Source: Fischerella thermalis PCC 7521
GTDB taxonomy: Bacteria > Cyanobacteriota > Cyanobacteriia > Cyanobacteriales > Nostocaceae
Direction: 5' to 3'
Assembly (NCBI RefSeq): GCF_000317225.1
Contig: NZ_AJLL01000028.1
Location: 1-64,000, forward strand
DNA length: 64,000 nt
Translations under genes and position numbers: made by a program
Shown here: piece by piece, positions 45,632 to 54,139 of the stretch
Layout: each line of letters starts with the position of its first letter
Numbering within the stretch: the first letter of the stretch is position 1
The notes under the pieces: generated by a model
Seen by the model: only the letters and a program-made list of their open reading frames with translations
What the model was told of the DNA's origin: nothing
Databases searched by the model: none

Positions 45632-46060
45632 TTGCACAGAAGGTGTGACCGTAATCGGAAACGCTCGAAACGCAGAGCCATATATTGTCCGATTCATGGA
45701 TGTTATCTCAATAGTGTTAGTCAAAAATATCAGTTGTATGCAGACCGGGTAGGACAATTACAACAAAGAGGTATACCTCGACGGAATGCATTAATTTTGG
45801 TCGCACACCAGACAGCAGTCCCCCTAGAGGGAGAATGGGTAGAAGCTTTTTGGTGTGATCAGTGCCAGTCAACTAAGTGGTATCACGTACGTAAAGACGA
45901 AAATAATACATACGAAATCAAGAATGTGCCACGAGAACTTTGGCAACATGCAACAGGAGTGATAGATCCCAAGGGAAACCCTTCTGTAGGTGAGTTTACT
46001 CGCCGACAATCACGACTAATTAACCACAACAGCATCAAAGATTTTCAGTTTGTAGGATAA
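45632..46060 (+). CDS. hypothetical Cys-rich protein, 142 aa
   Basis: Start assigned to TTG at 45632 because GGGAGG lies 6 bases upstream and no in-frame ATG exists nearby. Very basic N terminus (MHRRCDRNRKRSKRRA), then two cysteine clusters (YCPIHGCYL and WCDQCQSTKWYHV), suggesting a zinc-binding fold. The rest is mixed alpha/beta, with ALILVAHQTAVPLEGEWVEAFW in the middle. No signal peptide or membrane segment. It lies inside the polysaccharide cluster between a glycosyltransferase and the ABC exporter, but nothing in it points to sugar chemistry. Function unknown. Confidence 0.7.
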   Translation: MHRRCDRNRKRSKRRAIYCPIHGCYLNSVSQKYQLYADRVGQLQQRGIPRRNALILVAHQTAVPLEGEWVEAFWCDQCQSTKWYHVRKDENNTYEIKNVPRELWQHATGVIDPKGNPSVGEFTRRQSRLINHNSIKDFQFVG

Positions 46061-46152
46061 ATCAAACTTAGTTGTAGTTAAGAGTTGTTTGTTGCTTGTT
46101 GTCATCAACATCAACTATTAATAACCAACTATCAACAACCAACAAATAATTT

Positions 46153-46995
46153 ATGAGTAGTCAAGAGATTGCCTCTCAGCACGAACTAGTAATTGAAGCA
46201 GGACGTACTGAACGTCAGTATTGGAAAGATATTTGGCGCTACCGGGAATTAATGTATTTTCTTGCTTGGCGAGATGTTTTAGTGCGTTACAAGCAAACAG
46301 CGATCGGCATAGCTTGGGCATTGATTCGACCATTTTTGACAATGGTTGTTTTTAGCGTAGTATTTGGAGGTTTAGCGAAATTCCCTTCCGGCGGAGTGCC
46401 ATATCCGATACTTGTGTTCGCTGCTATGTTGCCCTGGCAATTTTTTGCTAATGCCTTGAGTGAGTGCAGTAACAGCCTAATTACCAATGCCAATTTGGTT
46501 TCCAAAGTCTACTTTCCACGTCTGATTGTACCCATAAGTGCCGTGATAGTTAGCTTTGTCGATTTCATGGTATCTGGTATGATTCTGTTGGGTTTGATGG
46601 CGTGGTATAACTTTGTACCAAATTGGCGGATTCTCACCCTACCAGTATTTATATTGATTGCCTTTGCAGCAGCTGTTGGTGCTGGACTATGGTTGGCAGC
46701 ATTAAATGTTGAATATCGTGATTTTCGCTACATAGTGCCTTTTATTGTGCAATTTGGCTTGTACATTTCCCCTGTAGGATTCACTAGCAGCGTAGTACCA
46801 CCACAGTGGCGATTACTTTACTCATTAAATCCGATGGTGGGTGTAATAGATGGCTTTCGCTGGGCAATTTTAGGTGGAGACTCACAAATTTACTTGCCTG
46901 GCTTTACCCTATCTGTGGGATTAGTTGCCTTATTACTGGTAACTGGCGTTTGGTACTTCCGCAAAATGGAACGGACATTTGCTGATGTAATTTAG
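46153..46995 (+). CDS. ABC-2 polysaccharide export permease (Wzm-like)
   Basis: Integral membrane half of an ABC exporter for undecaprenyl-linked polysaccharide (O-antigen or teichoic-acid type). 280 aa; the N-terminal cytoplasmic helix YWKDIWRYRELMYFLAWRDVLVRYKQT is the family hallmark, followed by six membrane spans and the segment FPSGGVPYPILVFAAMLPWQFFANALSECSNSLITNANLVSKVYFPR. FYISPVGF-like end (GLYISPVGFTSS) and LNPMVGVIDGFRWAI are present. It pairs with the ATPase gene 16 bases downstream. Confidence 0.95.
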   Translation: MSSQEIASQHELVIEAGRTERQYWKDIWRYRELMYFLAWRDVLVRYKQTAIGIAWALIRPFLTMVVFSVVFGGLAKFPSGGVPYPILVFAAMLPWQFFANALSECSNSLITNANLVSKVYFPRLIVPISAVIVSFVDFMVSGMILLGLMAWYNFVPNWRILTLPVFILIAFAAAVGAGLWLAALNVEYRDFRYIVPFIVQFGLYISPVGFTSSVVPPQWRLLYSLNPMVGVIDGFRWAILGGDSQIYLPGFTLSVGLVALLLVTGVWYFRKMERTFADVI

Positions 46996-47011
46996 GGAAG
47001 GAGCAAAGCAG

Positions 47012-48295
47012 ATGTCTGATACTGTAATTCGCGTAGAAAATCTCGGAAAAAAATTTATTATTGCTCACCAACTAAACAATTCTAGCCATCACAGTTACAA
47101 GTCTCTACGAGATGTAATTACTGATGGAGCCAAGTCTCTGACAAAGAGCTTAATTAAGCCCAATCATCAGAAAATGTCTAACCCTGCTCGTGAAGAATTT
47201 TGGGCCTTGAAAGATGTTGCTTTTGAGATTAAGCAAGGTGAAGCTATTGGTGTGATTGGACGCAATGGAGCCGGAAAATCAACACTCCTCAAAGTTTTGA
47301 GCCGCATTACCGAGCCAACCAAAGGACGTATCTCTATTAAAGGGCGGGTAGCAAGCCTACTAGAAGTAGGGACAGGATTTCACCCTGAACTCACAGGGCG
47401 AGAGAACATCTTCCTCAACGGTTCTGTTTTGGGGATGAGTAGAGTCGAGATCAAAAAGAAATTTGATGAAATAGTTGCTTTTGCGGAAGTAGAAAAGTTT
47501 TTAGATACACCAGTCAAGCGTTATTCTTCGGGAATGTATGTGCGCCTCGCTTTTTCCGTTGCTGCTCACCTAGATCCAGAAATTCTAATTGTAGATGAAG
47601 TGCTAGCAGTAGGCGATTCCGCATTTCAAAAGAAGTGCTTGGGGAAAATGGGAGATGTGTCAAGCAAAGAAGGGCGGACAGTTTTGTTTGTTAGCCATAG
47701 TATGCAAGCGATCGCCCAATTGACTAAACGTTGCATACTCCTTTCCAAAGGTACAGTTGAGTTTGATGGTGCTACTAGCAAAGCAGTGCAGTTATATCTT
47801 TGTGGACAAAAAGAAGATATTGAAGCGCGAGCTGCTTACCAAGCACCAGAAAACAAAACTGGTAACTACGTCGCTTGGGCAAAAGTGCATACTTCCGAAG
47901 GAGAAGGGATTCACTGTTGGGGAAAACCTATTACATTTGAGTTTGCCTTAAATATAGAGAAACCCCATGAAAGTCTGTCCTTTTCGTTTCAAATAGTTAG
48001 TTCCCTGCAACAGCCTATAGCTATTTTTTGGTTTTTTTCTGATGCACCTTTTCGCCATGAACCGGGAACTCATATTTTCCGATGTGAGATACCCAAATTG
48101 CGGCTTTACATGGGTTCCTATACCTTAACAACATGGTTCTCTGAACGACGTAGTGAAACCTTGCTAGAAAATCTCCAGGAAATTTGCCAGTTTGAAGTTA
48201 GTATGCATGAATTTGAACGACCAGATTATCCGTGGGAGGCAAATGAATGTACTTATTTAGAAGATGCAGTTTGGAAAACTGGAGAAAAATATTAA
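47012..48295 (+). CDS. ABC exporter ATPase with C-terminal sugar-binding domain (Wzt-like)
   Basis: 427 aa. ATPase domain at about 1-260 with Walker A GRNGAGKST (about 84-92), signature YSSGM, Walker B ILIVDEVLAVGD and switch His in VLFVSHSM. The C-terminal about 165 residues form the beta-sandwich Wzt domain (YVAWAKVHTSEGEGIHCWGKPITFEF...) that in O-antigen exporters recognises the end of the glycan before export. AAGGAG lies 9 bases before the ATG. Acts with the Wzm-like permease just upstream. The presence of Wzm/Wzt and the absence of Wzx/Wzy here point to ABC-dependent export. Confidence 0.94.
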   Translation: MSDTVIRVENLGKKFIIAHQLNNSSHHSYKSLRDVITDGAKSLTKSLIKPNHQKMSNPAREEFWALKDVAFEIKQGEAIGVIGRNGAGKSTLLKVLSRITEPTKGRISIKGRVASLLEVGTGFHPELTGRENIFLNGSVLGMSRVEIKKKFDEIVAFAEVEKFLDTPVKRYSSGMYVRLAFSVAAHLDPEILIVDEVLAVGDSAFQKKCLGKMGDVSSKEGRTVLFVSHSMQAIAQLTKRCILLSKGTVEFDGATSKAVQLYLCGQKEDIEARAAYQAPENKTGNYVAWAKVHTSEGEGIHCWGKPITFEFALNIEKPHESLSFSFQIVSSLQQPIAIFWFFSDAPFRHEPGTHIFRCEIPKLRLYMGSYTLTTWFSERRSETLLENLQEICQFEVSMHEFERPDYPWEANECTYLEDAVWKTGEKY

Positions 48296-48316
48296 TCAAT
48301 TAAATGGGGAGAGATA

Positions 48317-48829
48317 ATGCCAATAAATAATGATGTTCAGTTAGGTAATAATGTGAAAATATTTCATCCCCAACTTGTCAACCTTTATGGTTGTACTATT
48401 GGTGATGAAACCAAAATTGGTACTTTTGTAGAGATACAAAAAAATGTGATTGTTGGCAGTCGATGTAAAGTATCATCACACAGTTTCCTCTGTGAAGGAG
48501 TCATTCTTGAAGATGAAGTGTTCATTGGCCATGGTGTGATGTTTACTAATGATATTTATCCCCGTGCTACTAACGAAGATGGCAGTTTGAAAACTGATGC
48601 TGATTGGGATGTTGTAGAGACGCGAGTCAAATACCGTGCTTCGATTGGTAGCAATGCCACTATCTTAGCAGGAGTGACAGTAGGGGAAAAAGCTATAGTT
48701 GGGGCTGGGGCAGTCGTGACTCGTGATGTCCCCGATTATGCAATTGTGGTAGGAGTACCTGCTCAGATTATTGGCGATGTCCGCGATCGCTGCCAAAATC
48801 AAGAAATGACAGCCAGTATTTGTAGTTAA
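48317..48829 (+). CDS. hexapeptide N-acetyltransferase (WbpD-like)
   Basis: 170-aa left-handed beta-helix acetyltransferase. Repeats of [LIV]GxxxxI ([40 protein letters not shown]) and [17 protein letters not shown]. The sequence most resembles the enzymes that acetylate the 3-amino group of UDP-2-acetamido-3-amino sugars (WbpD/WlbB, FdtC). The two genes that follow are WbpB- and WbpE-like, completing the usual dehydrogenase, aminotransferase and acetyltransferase set. GGGAGAGATA precedes the ATG. Confidence 0.87.
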   Translation: MPINNDVQLGNNVKIFHPQLVNLYGCTIGDETKIGTFVEIQKNVIVGSRCKVSSHSFLCEGVILEDEVFIGHGVMFTNDIYPRATNEDGSLKTDADWDVVETRVKYRASIGSNATILAGVTVGEKAIVGAGAVVTRDVPDYAIVVGVPAQIIGDVRDRCQNQEMTASICS

Positions 48830-48993
48830 TCCTACTTCGATATCAAAATAAAGATGCAGAGAATTTAGTTAAAACAATATATGAAAACAAAAACATTGTA
48901 TCTCTATATTTTCTAAGCAAAAAATAGCCTTATTTGTTTGTTATTGATCCTGCTTTCTATTCACCTAATATAAATTTTGATTAGTTATAAACT

Positions 48994-50031
48994 ATGGGAA
49001 AAAACATTAATATCGGTGTGATTGGTTATGGCTACTGGGGACCAAATTTGGTCAGAAATTTTGTTGAAACCCCAGGGGCGCAGGTAAAAACGGTTAGTGA
49101 TTTTAAGCCAGAACTGTTGGCAAAGGTGCAGGCTCGATATCCAAATATACAAGTCACAACAGATTGCCAAGATATATTTAACGACCCCAAAATAGATGCT
49201 GTGGCGATCGCAACACCAGTGTCTACCCATTTCGACTTGGCTTTAGCTGCATTGCAGGCTGGCAAGCACCTACTCGTAGAGAAGCCGATGACAGTCTCCT
49301 CAGAACAAGCCATGCGGCTAATTCAAGAGGCAGAAAAACGTAACTTAGTATTGATGGTGGATCACACCTTTGTCTATACGGGTGCTGTACGCAAAATGCG
49401 CGATCTAGTAGTTACCAATGTAATTGGTGATATTTATTACTATGATTCCGTGCGCGTCAACCTGGGACTCTTCCAGCACGATGTCAATGTGATTTGGGAT
49501 TTGGCAGTCCACGACCTTTCCATTATGGACTACATACTGCCATCCCAACCTTACGCTGTCTCGGCAACAGGGATGAGTCATGTACCTGGGGAACCGGAAA
49601 ATATCGCCTATTTAACTCTATTTTTTGAAGGTAACTTAATTGCTCACATCCATGTTAACTGGTTAGCGCCGGTGAAAGTCCGTCGTACACTGATTGGTGG
49701 TAGCCAACGCATGATTGTTTACGATGATTTAGAGCCTAGCGAGAAGGTCAAGATTTACGACAAGGGGATTACCGTCAATGGTAATACTGAAAGCCTTTAC
49801 CAAATGCTGATTGGTTACCGTGCAGGAGATATGTGGGCGCCGCATTTAGAAGTAACAGAAGCACTGCGGACAGAAGGATTGCACTTTATTAAGTGTATTC
49901 AAACAGGCGATCGCCCCATTACCGATGGGCAAGCCGGACTGCGGGTAGTCAGAATTCTGGAAGCTGCTACTGAGTCTATGAAAAAGCAGGGACAATTAGT
50001 TGAACTTAACATAGCAGGGGTAGCGGTATGA
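48994..50031 (+). CDS. Gfo/Idh/MocA oxidoreductase (WbpB/WlbA-like)
   Basis: NAD-dependent sugar dehydrogenase, 345 aa. Rossmann [13 protein letters not shown] (10-22), the signature [11 protein letters not shown] (about 96-106), and [17 protein letters not shown]. Two-domain Gfo/Idh/MocA fold. In WbpB/WlbA the reaction is oxidation of C3 of UDP-GlcNAc uronic acid to the 3-keto compound. The 4-base ATGA overlap with the downstream aminotransferase suggests coupled translation and a shared pathway. Substrate inferred from context only. Confidence 0.88.
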   Translation: MGKNINIGVIGYGYWGPNLVRNFVETPGAQVKTVSDFKPELLAKVQARYPNIQVTTDCQDIFNDPKIDAVAIATPVSTHFDLALAALQAGKHLLVEKPMTVSSEQAMRLIQEAEKRNLVLMVDHTFVYTGAVRKMRDLVVTNVIGDIYYYDSVRVNLGLFQHDVNVIWDLAVHDLSIMDYILPSQPYAVSATGMSHVPGEPENIAYLTLFFEGNLIAHIHVNWLAPVKVRRTLIGGSQRMIVYDDLEPSEKVKIYDKGITVNGNTESLYQMLIGYRAGDMWAPHLEVTEALRTEGLHFIKCIQTGDRPITDGQAGLRVVRILEAATESMKKQGQLVELNIAGVAV

Positions 50032-51122
50032 TTCCATTCGTAGATCTTCAGGCTCAATATTTGAGCATTAAAGAAGAAATTGATGCTGCCGTCCTCAAAG
50101 TTTTGCAAAGTACCCAATTTATCTTGGGGAGTGAGGTAGCAGCTTTTGAGCAAGAGTTCGCCCAATATTGCCATACCGATTACAGTGTAGCTTTAAACAC
50201 AGGCACTAGCGCCTTGCACTTAGCCCTCTTGGCAGCTGGTATTGGTTCCGGTGACGAAGTCATTACTACGCCCTTTACTTTTGTTGCTACCGTTGCAGCT
50301 ATTGTTTATACTGGCGCGACACCCGTATTTGTAGATATTGACCCAGTTTCTTATACCATTGATGTCACCAAAATTGAACAAGCCATAACCGCAAAAACTA
50401 AAGCCATTTTGCCAGTGCATTTGTACGGTCAACCCGCAGACATGAACCCGATCATGGAAATTGCTCAGCGTCATGGTTTGACTGTAATTGAAGACGCTGC
50501 CCAAGCCCACCGCGCTGAATACAAAGACCAACGGGTAGGCAGTATTGGGGATATTGGCTGTTTTAGTTTTTACCCAGGTAAGAATTTAGGGGCATACGGC
50601 GAAGGTGGCGCAGTCGTCACTAATAACCCTGAATATGCCCGTACCATCAAAATGTTACGGGATTGGGGGCAAGAACAAAGGTATCACCATGTTCTCAAGG
50701 GTTATAACTATCGTATGGATGGTATCCAGGGCGCTATTTTGCGAGTAAAATTGCGCTATTTAGATGCTTGGACAGAGGCACGCAGAGCCCATGCAGCACT
50801 GTATGATCAACTCTTGGCAAACTCTGATGTAAAAACACCAGCAGTAATGCCCTATAGTTATCACGTTTATCACGTTTATGTAGTGCGTAGTCAGGAGCGA
50901 GATGCACTACAACAAAAACTACAGCAGCAAGGAATCCAAACAGGCATTCATTATCCCATTCCCGTACACTTGCAGCAGGCCTATGCAGATTTAGGATATA
51001 AAGCTGGTGATTTTCCTTGTGCTGAATTGGTAGCCAATGAAGTACTTTCGTTGCCAATGTGTGCAGAACTTTCTTCAGAGCAGATAAAAATTGTTAGCGC
51101 TGCCGTGTGTGAGAGTGTTTAA
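50028..51122 (+). CDS. DegT/DnrJ/EryC1/StrS aminotransferase (WbpE/WlbC-like)
   Basis: PLP-dependent sugar aminotransferase, 364 aa. Typical start [55 protein letters not shown]; and the PLP-binding Lys in [21 protein letters not shown] (about 178-198). It would convert the 3-keto sugar made by the preceding oxidoreductase to a 3-amino sugar, which the WbpD-like enzyme then acetylates. Its start overlaps the oxidoreductase stop; the next gene starts right after its own stop. Confidence 0.92.
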   Translation: MIPFVDLQAQYLSIKEEIDAAVLKVLQSTQFILGSEVAAFEQEFAQYCHTDYSVALNTGTSALHLALLAAGIGSGDEVITTPFTFVATVAAIVYTGATPVFVDIDPVSYTIDVTKIEQAITAKTKAILPVHLYGQPADMNPIMEIAQRHGLTVIEDAAQAHRAEYKDQRVGSIGDIGCFSFYPGKNLGAYGEGGAVVTNNPEYARTIKMLRDWGQEQRYHHVLKGYNYRMDGIQGAILRVKLRYLDAWTEARRAHAALYDQLLANSDVKTPAVMPYSYHVYHVYVVRSQERDALQQKLQQQGIQTGIHYPIPVHLQQAYADLGYKAGDFPCAELVANEVLSLPMCAELSSEQIKIVSAAVCESV

Positions 51123-51830
51123 ATGTCTGAGCCAGTTAAAAGTAAGATAGTCAAAGCTGTACATGGCTCACAAGAATTGAAGCTAGACCCGGATTATGAG
51201 GTGGGGCTGGCAGAATATTTACGCCATCAATATGGTAATAACGGATTAATCGAATTGTACGCCCGCTTTGCGATCGGTGATGGAGATTTTGATGGGTTAA
51301 TGCGGCGAGTTATTTGGCGTGCAGTAGCAAGTAAATTCGGACACGGCGTTCATATTGGTAGTAGTGTAGGTTTCAAGCATCTAGAAACCTTTGAAATTGG
51401 AAATAGGGTGTTTATTGGTTCCCACAGCTATATTCAGGGAAGATTCGATGGTAAGTGTGTAATTGGGAATCAGGTTTGGATTGGACCACAAAGTTACTTT
51501 GATGCCCGTGACTTGATTATTGAAGATTACGTGGGTTGGGGGCCAGGTGCAAAAGTGTTGGGTTCTAGCCACACTGGATTGCCCATTGATGTACCAATTA
51601 TCAAAACAGACCTCGAAATTAAATTGGTAAAAGTTGAAACAGGAGCCGATATTGGGATGAATGCGGTCATTCTTCCTGGGGTGACAATCGGTAAACACAG
51701 TATTGTGGGTGCTGGCGCAGTTGTCACTAGGGATGTACCAGCTTATGCCATTGTAGCTGGTGTTCCGGCTCGGTTTTTACGCTGGCGAGAAGGATACGAA
51801 CCATCGGAGAATACAGAAAATGCAAAATAG
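51123..51830 (+). CDS. hexapeptide acyltransferase
   Basis: 235 aa. N-terminal helical part (AEYLRHQYGNNGLIELYARFAIGDGDFDGLMRRVIWRAV), then a left-handed beta-helix ([88 protein letters not shown]). The long N-terminal region and the SSHT motif are like O-acetyltransferases of the WbbJ/NodL kind. Substrate unknown, likely a sugar of this cluster. Its ATG follows the previous stop directly, and the next gene starts within its last codons, so the unit is tightly coupled. Confidence 0.87.
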   Translation: MSEPVKSKIVKAVHGSQELKLDPDYEVGLAEYLRHQYGNNGLIELYARFAIGDGDFDGLMRRVIWRAVASKFGHGVHIGSSVGFKHLETFEIGNRVFIGSHSYIQGRFDGKCVIGNQVWIGPQSYFDARDLIIEDYVGWGPGAKVLGSSHTGLPIDVPIIKTDLEIKLVKVETGADIGMNAVILPGVTIGKHSIVGAGAVVTRDVPAYAIVAGVPARFLRWREGYEPSENTENAK

Positions 51831-52794
51831 TCGAGTATTAATTACGGGTGGCGCAGGTTTAGTTGGCTCCCATATTGCCGATTTGCTAGTCAAAGAAGGA
51901 GTTGCGGAAATTATTGTTTTGGATAATTTCACACGTGGACGACTGGAAAATCTGGCTTGGGCAAAAGAACATGGACCTCTAGTTATTGTCGAAGGCGATA
52001 TTCGGGATCAAAAACTTTTAGAGGAAGTGATGCAAGGTGTAGATTATGTCTTTCACCAAGCAGCAATCAGGATTACTCAATGTGCAGAAGAACCGCGTTT
52101 GGCATTGGAAGTACTAGCTGATGGTACGTTTAATGTTCTGGAAGCCGCAGTCAACGCTAAAGTTCAAAAGGTGGTTGCAGCGTCTTCAGCTTCTATTTAC
52201 GGGATGGCAGAGGATTTCCCCACTACAGAATCTCACCACCCCTACAATAACCGCACCCTCTATGGTGCAGCCAAAGTCTTTAACGAAGGTTTACTACGCA
52301 GTTTCTATGATATGTACGGTCTAGACTATGTAGCATTGCGCTACTTCAATGTCTACGGACCGCGCATGGATATTTACGGTGTCTACACCGAAGTGCTGAT
52401 CCGGTGGATGGATCGGATCGCCGCAGGTCAACCACCACTAATTTTTGGCGATGGTAAGCAGACTATGGACTTCGTGTATATCGAAGATATCGCCAAAGCC
52501 AATATCTTGGCAGCTAAAGCCGATGTTACAGACGAAGTGTTTAATGTTGCTAGTGGTGTAGAAAGTAGTTTGAATGACCTCGCCTATAGCTTGGCTAAGG
52601 TGATGGAATCCGATTTGCAGCCAGAATATGGCCCAGAACGCAAAGTTAACCCCGTACAGCGCCGACTTGCGGATGTAAGCAAAGCTAAGCAATTACTAGG
52701 CTTTGAAGCACAAGTGTCTCTAGAAGAGGGATTGCGTCGGTTGGTGAATTGGTGGCGCTCTGAAAAGCAAATGAAGGAAACAAGCAATGTCTGA
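51820..52794 (+). CDS. NAD-dependent sugar epimerase/dehydratase
   Basis: 324 aa from the ATG at 51820 (MQNSRVLITGG); an upstream frame to 51760 is only the overlap with the previous gene. Extended SDR: TGGAGLVGSH nucleotide-binding motif, SSASIYG, catalytic YGAAK (YxxxK), RYFNVYGPRMD, and the QTMDFVYIEDIAKA segment. Resembles UDP-glucose 4-epimerase and UDP-GlcNAc/GlcA epimerases; the exact reaction is not set by sequence. The following aminotransferase overlaps it by 8 bases, suggesting sequential steps. Confidence 0.92.
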   Translation: MQNSRVLITGGAGLVGSHIADLLVKEGVAEIIVLDNFTRGRLENLAWAKEHGPLVIVEGDIRDQKLLEEVMQGVDYVFHQAAIRITQCAEEPRLALEVLADGTFNVLEAAVNAKVQKVVAASSASIYGMAEDFPTTESHHPYNNRTLYGAAKVFNEGLLRSFYDMYGLDYVALRYFNVYGPRMDIYGVYTEVLIRWMDRIAAGQPPLIFGDGKQTMDFVYIEDIAKANILAAKADVTDEVFNVASGVESSLNDLAYSLAKVMESDLQPEYGPERKVNPVQRRLADVSKAKQLLGFEAQVSLEEGLRRLVNWWRSEKQMKETSNV

Positions 52795-53989
52795 AAAGAT
52801 ACAATCCATTCCAATCGCTAAACCCTGGATGGGTGAATCAGAGGCAGAGGCAGCTAGGCGCGCAATTATGTCTGGTTGGGTGACGCAAGGACCGGAAGTC
52901 TCCGCCTTTGAGCAAGATTTTGCAGCTTACGTAGGGGCTAAGTATGCTTGTGCTGTTTCTAATTGTACAACAGCCCTACACCTGGCACTGTTAGCTGTGG
53001 GAGTGCAGCCAGGAGATGAAGTGATTACCGTCAGCCACTCCTATATTGCCACCGCCAACAGCATTCGTTACTGTGGGGCAATCCCCGTGTTTGTGGATAT
53101 TGAACCGCAGACATATAACATCAACCCAATGTTAATTGAAGATGTGATTAGCGAACGCACTCGTGCTATTCTCATCGTCCACCAAATGGGGATGCCTTGT
53201 GACCTGAAAGCCATTTTAGACATTGCCCGCAGTCACAATTTACCAGTCATTGAAGATGCTGCCTGTGCCATTGGTAGTGAAATTCTCTGGGACGGACAAT
53301 GGGAGAAAATCGGTAAACCACACGGGGATATTGCCTGTTTTTCTTTCCATCCGCGCAAAGTCATTACCACGGGTGACGGTGGAATGCTTACCACCAACAA
53401 CCCTGAGTGGGATAAGCAATTTCGTCTCTGGCGACAGCATGGAATGAGTGTTCCTGACACCGTGCGTCACGGTGCAAAACAGGTAATATTTGAGTCTTAC
53501 CCGATGTTGGGTTACAACTACCGCATGACCGATATCCAAGCAGCAGTAGGACGGGAACAACTCAAACGCCTGCCAGAAATAGTTGAGCGTCGGCGTTATT
53601 TGGCACAAAGGTATCAAGAAATGCTTGCAGATGTGCCTGGATTGAAATTACCGACAGAACCAGCTTGGGCAAAAAGTAACTGGCAGAGTTACTGCGTCAG
53701 GTTGCCTCAGAAATCTGATCAACGGCAAGTAATGCAGACAATGCTGGATGCAGGGATATCTACACGCCGGGGAATTATGTGCGCCCACCGCGAAGTGGCA
53801 TATGAACAGGAAACTTGGTCGTGTGGCAGTGAAAAAGAAACTTGTCACTGTAGAAAAGGAACTTGCGATCGCCTTTGTGAGAGTGAGCAAGCACAAGATC
53901 ATACTGTCCTGTTACCCCTATTTCATCAGATGACTCAACAGCAACAGGACTATGTGGTGAAAGTTTTGAAGACGGCTTGTCAAGTTTAA
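52787..53989 (+). CDS. DegT/DnrJ/EryC1/StrS aminotransferase (second copy)
   Basis: PLP-dependent sugar aminotransferase, 400 aa. Typical motifs [58 protein letters not shown], and the catalytic Lys in FSFHPRKVITTGDGGMLTTNN. Residues about 343-366 carry five cysteines (WSCGSEKETCHCRKGTC, RLC) near the C-terminal end, absent from the other copy in this window. A similar Cys-containing stretch may occur in related cyanobacterial enzymes, but I cannot confirm it. Probably aminates the keto sugar made by the preceding SDR enzyme. Confidence 0.9.
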   Translation: MSEKIQSIPIAKPWMGESEAEAARRAIMSGWVTQGPEVSAFEQDFAAYVGAKYACAVSNCTTALHLALLAVGVQPGDEVITVSHSYIATANSIRYCGAIPVFVDIEPQTYNINPMLIEDVISERTRAILIVHQMGMPCDLKAILDIARSHNLPVIEDAACAIGSEILWDGQWEKIGKPHGDIACFSFHPRKVITTGDGGMLTTNNPEWDKQFRLWRQHGMSVPDTVRHGAKQVIFESYPMLGYNYRMTDIQAAVGREQLKRLPEIVERRRYLAQRYQEMLADVPGLKLPTEPAWAKSNWQSYCVRLPQKSDQRQVMQTMLDAGISTRRGIMCAHREVAYEQETWSCGSEKETCHCRKGTCDRLCESEQAQDHTVLLPLFHQMTQQQQDYVVKVLKTACQV

Positions 53990-54139
53990 AACAAAACAAA
54001 TGCTTGTGTGTAAATTGTTTATAGTAAATTTGTTCTGGTATCCTTCAAATAGCTTAAATTTAAAGACGAGTGTACAGAATTACTAATAACAAAAGTTTCT
54101 TTTATAACCAGTATTAATTAAGTTACTTACAACATACCT

